Positions 42,733 through 51,500 of a DNA stretch of 64,000 nt are shown here, piece by piece; within the stretch, counting starts at the first letter, position 1; each line of letters opens with the position of its first letter. Under the pieces are notes generated by a model, which saw nothing but the letters and a program-made list of their open reading frames with translations, was not told the origin of the DNA and did not search any database. Source of the DNA: JANQQZ01 sp039187315 (lineage in GTDB: Bacteria > Planctomycetota > Phycisphaerae > Phycisphaerales > UBA1924); NCBI GenBank assembly GCA_039187315.1, contig JBCCZQ010000007.1:1-64000 (forward strand). Reading direction: 5' to 3'. Both the position numbers and the translations under genes were made by a program.

Positions 42733-43880
42733 TGTGCGCCGGCTGCTCCATCCCGCGGACCTGTCGCAGGCGTGGCTTTACGCTTGTCGAGCTTCTCGCG
42801 ACGATCGGGGTGATCTTCCTGATCATGGGGCTTGCGATCGTGGCGTATTCGTCGGCGACGCGTTCGGCGCAGTCGGCCGCGGACCGCGCGGCGGTCAACG
42901 GCGTGAAGCTCGCCGTGGAGCAGTTCCAGTCGGAATTCGGCTTCCTCCCGCCGCTGGTGCGCGATATGGGAGTCGAATCCGTCACGGATGAGCCCGTGTT
43001 CCCGTTCCAGCGTCTGCCTTCGGATCCGATCCGGTACGTGCCGCTGGTCGTGTCGCCGGGCACGGACGAGGGCGTCGCTGATCTGCGCGGACAGGATGAA
43101 GACACCCCCGAGCGGTACAGCGATTACTCGATCGCGTTCTACCTCGTCGGTGCGCTCGCGGCCGAGATTGATGGGGTCGACGGCCCGGGGTTCGTGGAGG
43201 TGCGCGACGACGGTACGTTCGCCCCGACGCAGTTATACGTGGATGCGCAGGGCAACGAGGTTGAGGGTTCTGCCCGCGGTCCGGACCGGTATGCATCTTT
43301 CTACGACCTGTCGCGCGGCGGGGTCGAGTTGTTCGTGGAATCGCCTTCCGAGACCTCGCTGCCTGTCGGTGTGCGTGCCGAGCTGCGCGACCGAGCGGGC
43401 CTGCCGATCCGGTACTACCGCTGGCTTCCTGACGGGGTGCCGTTTGCGACGGCGGTGGCATCGGATCCGGACGCCTACACGGACGACGACTTCGGATACG
43501 CGGCGTGGGGCGCGGGCAGCAGCATCTCGCTCTCGGGGCCGCTGGCGTACTACAACGTGCCGGCGTTGGTGCTCGACGCGTTCGGGTCTCCGATCGAGGA
43601 TCGCGATGGCAACGGGACGATCGAAGCGGCTGACTACGCCGATGGTGCGTACACGTTCCCGGTTGACCTGAGGCAGGCGCGGTACGCGGTCGTGGCCGCG
43701 GGTCCGAACCAGCTTTTCGGGGATGAGGACCCGGACCTGCTCTCGACTGACGACACGCTGCGTCGTCGGTACGCGCAGCGGCTTCAGCTTTCCGAGTCGC
43801 GCCTGGCTTCCGATGCGGACTACCGGCTTGAGGCCCTGGCGCTCGCTCGCGAGGACAACGTGGTGGAGGTCGGGTCGTGA
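42732..43880 (+). CDS. GspG-like pseudopilin, large
   Basis: A 382-aa secreted pseudopilin. The prepilin peptidase site and N-terminal helix are RRRGFTLVELLATIGVIFLI (cleavage after Gly, methylated Phe, Glu at position 5). It is much larger than a typical GspG (~150 aa) and has a long Asp/Pro-rich globular part. The first of five pseudopilin-type genes, in the position expected of the major pseudopilin; ATG 42732 overlaps the platform-protein stop. Confidence 0.85.
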   Translation: MCAGCSIPRTCRRRGFTLVELLATIGVIFLIMGLAIVAYSSATRSAQSAADRAAVNGVKLAVEQFQSEFGFLPPLVRDMGVESVTDEPVFPFQRLPSDPIRYVPLVVSPGTDEGVADLRGQDEDTPERYSDYSIAFYLVGALAAEIDGVDGPGFVEVRDDGTFAPTQLYVDAQGNEVEGSARGPDRYASFYDLSRGGVELFVESPSETSLPVGVRAELRDRAGLPIRYYRWLPDGVPFATAVASDPDAYTDDDFGYAAWGAGSSISLSGPLAYYNVPALVLDAFGSPIEDRDGNGTIEAADYADGAYTFPVDLRQARYAVVAAGPNQLFGDEDPDLLSTDDTLRRRYAQRLQLSESRLASDADYRLEALALAREDNVVEVGS

Positions 43881-45016
43881 TGGCTCGCAGGGCGTACACA
43901 CTGCTTGAGCTGCTTGTCGTCGTGCTTATCGCGGCGCTGCTGATCGGCATCGCGCTGCCTGCGTTCGACGCGATCACGTCTTCATCACGCCGCACGCTTG
44001 CGGAGAGCAAGCTCGAGGTTGCGATGCGCGGCGCGCGCGACGCTGCGGTAGCCTCGATCGGCGGGGGTGATGCGGCGGCTGTCTTCTTCTGGGAGCCTGG
44101 CCAGGGCATCCGGATCGAGATCTGCCGGCAGGTCGGTTCGATCGTGGATGCCGACCAGGGCGATATTGCGGACATCCGCGATGTATTCGCCCCGCTGCCC
44201 GGCTTCGAATCGATCCAGCTGCCGTTCGGCTACGGCGTGCGCGGCTTCGCGCTGGCGAGCGTCTTCGAGTCCACACTTCCCGGAAGCAGCCGCGCGTATG
44301 CCAACGGCTTTTATGAATCGCTGTTCGGGATCTCGGGCCCGCAGGCTCAGCCCGGCTATTGGGTCTATCCAGAGACGCACGCGTACCCCGCGATGATGCC
44401 CGACGACGCGGGTGAGTCGCGGCAGACGTTTATGGTGCGTTTCTCGGCGGGGACCGGGGTGGTCAGCCGCGATCCGACGCTGGCGCTCGTCGTGGACCCT
44501 GTCTCGGACGAGGACTACGCCGATTGGGCTTCGGCGGTGCTTGTGCCTTCGAACATCGAGCTCATCGGCGAGACGGACGACCTGGAGCTTTGGGCTCGCA
44601 GGGTGGTCTCGTCGCTCTCTGCGGATCTGATCGGTGCGGACGCATCGGAGGGCCTGGCCGAGCGAGACGGCCGCCGTCTTGTGCTTGGCGATGACTCCCC
44701 CCACACGGTACTTGCCTCGCCGGTCGGCGAGCTGGCGTTGTACCTGGAGCGTGAGCTGGCGCGTGCCGTTGGTGCCCGTGGCGTCAATCGCGATTCTGGC
44801 TCGGTGTACCTGCCGGGTCCCGATGCGGACGGGGTTGCCGCGCTCGATGACAGCGTGTACGACGGCGACCTGCCGACGCTCGCGGTGAACGCCAGCAAGT
44901 GGTTCGAGGGCCGGCTTGTGGCGGCGGACATCGGGGGGCGTGTGCCGATCGATCCGACCGCTCGGCTGTTCACGGTCAACGCGTACTTCGCGGACCTTGT
45001 GGAGATCACCCGATGA
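43880..45016 (+). CDS. GspH-like minor pseudopilin
   Basis: A 378-aa pseudopilin. Its N-terminus MARRAYTLLELLVVVLIAAL is a prepilin helix in which the residue after the cleavage Gly-position is Ala-Tyr rather than Gly-Phe; the Glu at position 5 is kept. The globular domain is unrecognised. TGATG overlap with the preceding gene and ATGA with the next. Confidence 0.78.
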   Translation: MARRAYTLLELLVVVLIAALLIGIALPAFDAITSSSRRTLAESKLEVAMRGARDAAVASIGGGDAAAVFFWEPGQGIRIEICRQVGSIVDADQGDIADIRDVFAPLPGFESIQLPFGYGVRGFALASVFESTLPGSSRAYANGFYESLFGISGPQAQPGYWVYPETHAYPAMMPDDAGESRQTFMVRFSAGTGVVSRDPTLALVVDPVSDEDYADWASAVLVPSNIELIGETDDLELWARRVVSSLSADLIGADASEGLAERDGRRLVLGDDSPHTVLASPVGELALYLERELARAVGARGVNRDSGSVYLPGPDADGVAALDDSVYDGDLPTLAVNASKWFEGRLVAADIGGRVPIDPTARLFTVNAYFADLVEITR

Positions 45017-46290
45017 GTGCGCGTGTTCGCCCCAATGTATCGGGCAGGTCAAGCGGCTTTACGCTGCTCGAGATCCTCATCGCGGTGGTCGTGCTGGCGT
45101 TCGGGCTGCTCGGGATTGTGGCGGTCTTCCCTGCGGTGATCGATCTTCAGCGCCGCGCACAGGACGCGGTGGTCGGCGGCGCGTCGGCCGCTTCGGCCGA
45201 AGCTGTGTTCTCGGCCTCGCTGATCAACAGCGAGACGCTCGACTGGACCGATGTGTTTGAGGACGAGGATGTGCCGCGGGCGAACCGGTTCCCGGTGCGG
45301 TCGATCCTGGCCGAGGACTTCTTGCTGAGCGAGAGCGGTGATGGCGCCGACTTCGGCGACTTCACGATCGATATCGATTTCCTCTGGGAGACCGGCTGGG
45401 GCTGGGGGCGTTTCAACGCCGATCAGGAACGACTCGCCAGCATGCTGCTAGACGACGGCGCCGTCGTGCTCGGCGGTGGTGCCTCGCGTTTCCTTGGCGT
45501 GCCTGGCCTACCGGCGCCGGATCCGGATCTGCAGGGCGAGCTGCCGACGCTCGAGATCCCTGTGGGTGAGCGGCTGCTGCCGGACGCGGGCTCTGACAGC
45601 CCGCCGCGCTACGTCTGGGATGCGGTGATCCGTCGTGTCGATACCGGCATCGGCGTGCCGAATCCCGGCGCACAGACCGTCCGCCGGACAATCCGGACGG
45701 TGCCGCTGGGGCGGGTGCGTGACCTGCCGGTTGAGATCGCGATTTTTGTGCGGCCGATCGATCGTGGTATCCGGGTGCCCGCTGGGCTGACGCTCCGCGA
45801 TGTGCTGCGGGGTTTCCGCGTTGACGGCGACGGCATCCAGATCGGATTGGACGACAACCAGATCAGCTTCCCGGTGTCCGCGACGTCTGGCGATCTGGCG
45901 ACACGCCGGCTGGGTCAGCGCATCTCGGACGACGAAGTGGCGTATTCGGCCCCGTTCTCGCTGGAGGTTCGGGCGCCGACAGGCGTCGCGGGCGACCAGC
46001 AGGGCCTGGCGGTCAGCGTGCTGGATCCGAGGACGCTCAGCGCTGACCGCACGATGGACGCGGCCGAAGCCGGCTACGAGATCGATCTGGCCGCAGCGAG
46101 GGATGCGCTCCGGCAGGTCGGCCAGCTGTTTGTTGACAACCTCGGCGTGGTGCACCGCGTGACCGCGGTCTTCGATGACGGCCGGATCGAGGTCACGCCG
46201 CCGATCAGTGCGCCCGGGCGGCGTGTTACGCAGATCGTGCTGACGCCGCAGGTGCCGGCGGATATCCGAGTGATCAGGGCGAGCCGATGA
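45013..46290 (+). CDS. GspI-like minor pseudopilin
   Basis: A 425-aa pseudopilin with a canonical type IV N-terminal site, GRSSGFTLLEILIAVVVLAF (Gly-Phe cleavage site, Glu5). The rest is a large acidic beta-rich domain with no family I recognise. ATG 45013 gives the ATGA overlap and the correct short leader; the frame before it is unrelated. Confidence 0.8.
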   Translation: MSARVRPNVSGRSSGFTLLEILIAVVVLAFGLLGIVAVFPAVIDLQRRAQDAVVGGASAASAEAVFSASLINSETLDWTDVFEDEDVPRANRFPVRSILAEDFLLSESGDGADFGDFTIDIDFLWETGWGWGRFNADQERLASMLLDDGAVVLGGGASRFLGVPGLPAPDPDLQGELPTLEIPVGERLLPDAGSDSPPRYVWDAVIRRVDTGIGVPNPGAQTVRRTIRTVPLGRVRDLPVEIAIFVRPIDRGIRVPAGLTLRDVLRGFRVDGDGIQIGLDDNQISFPVSATSGDLATRRLGQRISDDEVAYSAPFSLEVRAPTGVAGDQQGLAVSVLDPRTLSADRTMDAAEAGYEIDLAAARDALRQVGQLFVDNLGVVHRVTAVFDDGRIEVTPPISAPGRRVTQIVLTPQVPADIRVIRASR

Positions 46291-48425
46291 CCGAGCGCGT
46301 TGTTCCCCATCCCAATCCCATGCGGCTTCGGCGGACTGGCGGCTTCACGCTGACCGAGGCGCTCGTGGCGGTCTTTGCGATCGCGCTGATCTCGTCGGGC
46401 CTGGCTGCGATTTTTGGCTCTGTCGGGGAGACGGTCGAGCGTGGCCGGCGGATCAGCGAGCTGAACCAGTACGCGGCTGTCATCGAGCGTCAGCTGCGAC
46501 GCGATATCGAGTCGATGACCCGCGAGGGTTTTCTGGTGATCCGCAACGAGTACGCGGGCAGCGATGCGGATCCGACGCCGCAGTCGATCAGGCTGTCGTC
46601 GGAAGCGGTGGGGAGCTCACGGGCCCGGCGGATCGATGAGCTCATGTTCTTTGGGCGCGGCACGTTCGAGACGGCCCGCACACCGATCGACCCGAGTCTC
46701 GGTGTCCGGGCGAACTCGGCTCGGATCTACTACGGCCACGGCCAGCAGCAGCTCGAAGGCGCATCGGGGTTCTTTGAGCCGATCCTGGACGATCCGAACG
46801 CCGATGCGCTGCTGCGGCTCGGGCTCGATTCGGCTGCGGATCTGAACGACGTCAACCCGAACTTCTTCGCTGCGGACTGGACTCTGCTGCGCCATGCCAC
46901 GCTGCTGTTGACGCCCGAGCGGTCGTACTTCAGCCAGGCGAGTTCGTTCCCGAACATCGATCGGTTCGTGGACAACGAGCTCCAGATCGATTTTGAGCCC
47001 GCGGCCGACAGCGTGTTCCGATCGCTTGCGTTCTGGGGCAACCCGAGACCGTTCGGCGAGGATGGCGATGTCGAGTTCGAGATCGGCGACGACTACGCCG
47101 ACTTCAGCATCCGTAGTCTTGAAGTGCCTCCGACGTTCCCATCGGGTGCTGTGGACATCGCGACGGAAACGCTGGCAGCGATCAAGCGTCGCGTGACGCA
47201 GATCGATGTGGTCACGGTCACGATCCCGCAGTTTGGCGGTGCAGCGCCGGATGTTTCACGGCAGATCGTGCTCGACACGCCCTCCGCCGTCTTCACGGAC
47301 CCGAACCGCCGGCCGTTCTTCGTGCTCGCATCGGGGGACGAGTTCCGGGCGCAATCGCGTGTCAGCCCTGCCGATTTCCACGACATCAGGATCGATGAGG
47401 CCAGGGCGAGTGCCGGCGGGCGCCTGCTGCTCGGTGAGGCCGAGCGGTTCCAGGAGCTGGTGCACATGCAGCACGCATGGATGGCTGATGCGATGCCCGG
47501 GGCGTCGGTGGAACTGTCCTGGCGGACGACACGCCAGCCTCAAGTCGAGCCGGAGATCTTCCAGGTGATCCGCTACGGCGAGGGTGCCACGCAGATTGAC
47601 CCGTTCGAGCCGACGTACCCGTTCCGGACGCGCATGCGGTACGAGTCGACCCCTCCGGGCTACAACGCGGCTGTCTTCGGCGATGAGGCCGCGACGCTGA
47701 CGCCGAACCAGCTCGCGGGGATCCGAGCCGATCAGCAGATGGTGGCGACCTCGCAGTTCATTCCGCGCTGCACGGAGTTCATCGTCGAATGGAGCTTCGG
47801 GGAGCGGAGCACGACCGAGCTGGAGGGCCTGCTGGGCGTGCCCGCCGGCGAGCTGGTCTGGTATGGCGCGCCGCGTGCCGATGACGCGGCGTTCCTGGCC
47901 CAGCTTCGTCCGGGGATTTCGGGTACCCAGGGGCAGAACCGCCCTGATGCCGAGCCCGACCTTGACGGGAACGGGTTGCCTGTTCCGACAGAGCCGAATC
48001 CTCTCGATGAAGAGGATCAGCGGCTGCTTGAGCGGCACCTGCTTGCCGATTTGATCACGGGCCTGCCCCTGACAGGGACGCCGTCAGCCGATCAGTACGA
48101 CATCGGACGGTTCAACTCGACGGGTGCGATCCCGACTACGTACTACTTCGGCTACGCCGATCCGCGGGCGGTTCCCGTGGGTGATCTTGCGTTCGACGAC
48201 AACAACAACGGGATTATCGAGGAGAACGAGATCGTGGCCAACACTGGCTTCGATATCAACGGCGACGGTTACCGTGACGATGTCGATGGCGACGGTGTGT
48301 ACGACGATGCCTGGCCTTGGCCCAAGCTGCTTCGGATCACGCTGTCGTTCGCGGACCCGGTGGACCAGACGATCGAAGAGACGTTCCAGCTGGTGTTCGA
48401 GGTGCCGCAGGACGGCGCGTTCTGA
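46287..48425 (+). CDS. GspJ-like minor pseudopilin with calcium-type loops
   Basis: A 712-aa pseudopilin, far larger than GspJ (~200 aa). N-terminus RRTGGFTLTEALVAVFAIAL has the Gly-Phe site and Glu5. Near the C-terminus Asp/Asn/Gly-rich loops resemble EF-hand or dockerin calcium sites: DLDGNG at residue 558, DDNNNGIIEENE at 637 and DINGDGYRDDVDGDGVYDD soon after. These could bind calcium in the periplasm. ATGA overlap with the preceding gene; no overlap with the next. Confidence 0.82.
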   Translation: MTERVVPHPNPMRLRRTGGFTLTEALVAVFAIALISSGLAAIFGSVGETVERGRRISELNQYAAVIERQLRRDIESMTREGFLVIRNEYAGSDADPTPQSIRLSSEAVGSSRARRIDELMFFGRGTFETARTPIDPSLGVRANSARIYYGHGQQQLEGASGFFEPILDDPNADALLRLGLDSAADLNDVNPNFFAADWTLLRHATLLLTPERSYFSQASSFPNIDRFVDNELQIDFEPAADSVFRSLAFWGNPRPFGEDGDVEFEIGDDYADFSIRSLEVPPTFPSGAVDIATETLAAIKRRVTQIDVVTVTIPQFGGAAPDVSRQIVLDTPSAVFTDPNRRPFFVLASGDEFRAQSRVSPADFHDIRIDEARASAGGRLLLGEAERFQELVHMQHAWMADAMPGASVELSWRTTRQPQVEPEIFQVIRYGEGATQIDPFEPTYPFRTRMRYESTPPGYNAAVFGDEAATLTPNQLAGIRADQQMVATSQFIPRCTEFIVEWSFGERSTTELEGLLGVPAGELVWYGAPRADDAAFLAQLRPGISGTQGQNRPDAEPDLDGNGLPVPTEPNPLDEEDQRLLERHLLADLITGLPLTGTPSADQYDIGRFNSTGAIPTTYYFGYADPRAVPVGDLAFDDNNNGIIEENEIVANTGFDINGDGYRDDVDGDGVYDDAWPWPKLLRITLSFADPVDQTIEETFQLVFEVPQDGAF

Positions 48426-48465
48426 GCATCGGCGGGATGTGCCTGTAGCTGGCGCAGAAGACAGA

Positions 48466-48495
48466 GGGTCGGTCGGCGCAGGGCGTCACCGACCC
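48466..48495 (+). promoter_or_regulatory. 8-bp perfect inverted repeat before the giant GspK-like gene
   Basis: GGGTCGGT (48466-48473) and ACCGACCC (48488-48495) with a 14-nt loop, ending directly before the ribosome-binding site AGGAG (48496-48500). It sits in the only gap among the pseudopilin genes (83 bp). It could gate ribosome access or weaken read-through. Confidence 0.5.
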
Positions 48496-48508
48496 AGGAG
48501 TGCGACCC

Positions 48509-51500
48509 ATGCGACTTATGCACGACATGCGACGCGGGACGAATACCGGTGCTCTGTTCTCGAAGCTGGCTCGCCGCAGACGGCGGGGCACGGTGCTGCT
48601 GCTGGTGCTCGGCGCGCTGGCGATGGTGCTGATCCTGACCGTGGTGTACGCCGCGCTCGGCAAGGGTGATCGCAACACCGCGCAGTCGACTCAGCTCCAG
48701 CAGGATTCCAGAGACATCATTGGCTTTCTTCGGAACTACGCGGCCAATGTCCTCCGTGACGATGTTTTCGACCTTGCGCCAGACCTGACCGAAGAGCGTC
48801 TTCTCGGTACTGGAAACGAGGACCTGCTGGTCTACCGACGAGAGAACACGGATGCGCCGCTGACTGATTTCACGATGCGGTCCGTTCCATCGCTGGATGA
48901 CGATCTCGACGGCGAGGAGCAGGCGATCCAGGAGCTGTACCGATTCCGTCCGTCGGGCGGCCATGCGACGGGCGTTCTGTGGCCGGATGACCCCAATCTC
49001 GGCGCGCTGGACCCGCGTCTGCCGAGCGATCCCTGGCTGGCAGACACCCGGCCGTTCGATCTTGGCCCGGGAAGCAAGGAGTTTCTGGCCGACGGCAGCT
49101 ACTTCAACAACGCCTACTACGAGCGTGCGGTTGACTGGAAACAGATCTCGAACTTTGCTCCGGACGGCGGGTTCGTGAACATCAGTTTTCTCCGGCCGGA
49201 ACTTGGCGGTGGCTTCGATGTGCCCTCGCTCGACCTCCGCCGAGATCCCGATACGGGCGAAGCCCGCCTTGGTCTGTTCGATGCCAACGGCGATCTTCAG
49301 ATGGGCAATGACGCGGAACTCGGCTTCTTGGGGCTTGAAGGCGAGGTCGGCGTCGAGATCCCGTTCGATGCCTCGAGCGCAACGCCCGATTGGAACCGCC
49401 CAGCTCACTGGACGATGTACCAGCGCGCGATGCACCGTGCCGTCGCGGAGCTCAACCGGCTGGATTCGGCGAACAACCCTGGCACCCCGGCTTACTGGCG
49501 AAACCAGTACGCGGACGCGGATGGCAACGGGTTCATCGACAGCCGGTGGTTCGAGCTGACCGATGCCAGCTTGGGGACGGAGGTCACGCTGCTGCCGAGC
49601 GATGGCCGCCGATATTTCGTGGCCATGCGCGCGATCGATCTTTCGAGCCTTGTGAATGTCAACACGGCGTCCGATCTTGTAGCGCCGCCGACGCAGGACG
49701 ACCGGATCGGCGCGGGGCCGTTTGAGACCAGCCTGTTCTCGCTGCTGAGCATGACCTGGCATCCGCGGCTGGTCTCTGGCGTGAAGCTGGGTGTGCCGAC
49801 GCAGATCGATTATGGTTCGGGCGGCAACGGCAGCCTGGCCGGCGCGTTCGATTTTCCGGACCTCCCGGACTCGGGCGACGACTACACGGATGTTTCGAAC
49901 CTCGGGGTCGGGGAGCCTGTGCTGAGCCTGCTGGGGCGCAAGGCGTATAAGCGCGTCCGCCAGAGCATCGTCAACTGGGAGGCGCTGCCCTACGAGATCG
50001 TGCCGGACCTGACCGTCGACGACTTCATCGAGGATGCCGACACGTTCGGCGGCGTCTTCCGCTCCACCAATACGGCGCTCTACACGCTGGCCCCGACCGC
50101 GGCAGCTCGCAGCGGGAGCTACATCGCCTTCGGCTCCACCCCTCCGGCGGGGACGGTCGGCGGCAATGCGCGGATCGGGCCGTTCGGACTTGACGATCTG
50201 ATCGAACTGCTGACCTACCACGGCGGCAACGACCCGGATGTGTTTACGCCGCTCGAGGCCGCCCTTGTCTCCGAGAATCGATCTGCGGAGGACGAACTCG
50301 GCTCGCGGTCGCTGCTGCGGTCCGACCGATCACTCGAGGCCGAGGTGGGCGACCGTATCGATCTGCCCGCGGGGACAGACGGCGATGCGGGCGTCGGGCT
50401 GCGCGAGTCGAACCGGCTCGCCCGGGCCCAGGTCGATATCCGCTCGCTGCTGACCACGGTCAGCGGCGCCCGACCGCTGCGTAGTCGGGTTGTTGGGAGT
50501 GAAGGTGTCGGTGAACTCGGTAACGGTGATCGGAAGCTGCGGCTCGATGACGCCGTCCTTGCGCCGGCGGTTTCGTACACAGCTCTGCCGGCGTTTGCCA
50601 ATGACGAGACGATCCAGCGTGCGCTCGTCGGTGATCTGATTGACAACGCGTTCTTTGTGTATCTTGAGACGCTCGCACCCTATCTGGACGCCTCGGCCTG
50701 GGATCCGGATCCTGCCGCCGTCGATGGCAGTTCGGAGCCGCAGCAGACGCAGTACTACGGTCAGAGCGGCCCGGAACTGGCGTTGCGTCTGGCGGCGCAC
50801 CTGGCGCTGAACTTCCGCGATATGGCCGATGCGCCGACGATTGACGACCCATCTGATGCAGACACGGTCGCGGACACGGACCTGCTCGGTCTGAATCTTG
50901 CCAACCCTGCGGATCTGGCGCTGTACGAGTTGCGGCTCGATGAGCCGACACGGGCGCTGCTGTGGCTGACGAGCGACGCCGGCCGCCGCCAAGCCGCCCG
51001 CGACGCGCTGCCGGCGCCCGCAGGGGTTCCCGAAGGGCTGCTGGTCGAGCTCGAGACGCAGGGGATGACGCTCGATGCCGACGAGTTCGTAGCGGATCCG
51101 GCGGCGGCGCCGCAGCTGGACAACGGCGACCCGGCGACCCCGTCCGCTACGCAGGATGCGCTGATCCTCTACGGCCTCGAGGCTCAGCCCTTCCTGGGAG
51201 AGGTCGCGTTCATGACGGCGTACGTAGACACGCCGCGTGGGGATGATGACGAAGATTCCCAGGGCCAGCCTGATGCTGCTGATCCGGGCGACCCTGTTGC
51301 CGAGTATCGGCTTGATACGGGCTCGTCATTCATCCGGCCCGATGAGAGCAATCAGGGCATGATCAATATTGATGGAAGCCCTTCCCCCGACAACCAGGAC
51401 TTCTTCTTCCAGATCATCGCGTTCCAGCTCTTCAACCCGTTCGATGTGCCGGTGCGTCTGGACGATATGTACCTGGAGTTCGGCAACCGCTTCTACCGTT

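Noticed and set aside
48269..50221. 650-codon open frame on the minus strand
   Set aside because: Antisense to the J- and K-type pseudopilin genes; composition typical of a shadow frame.
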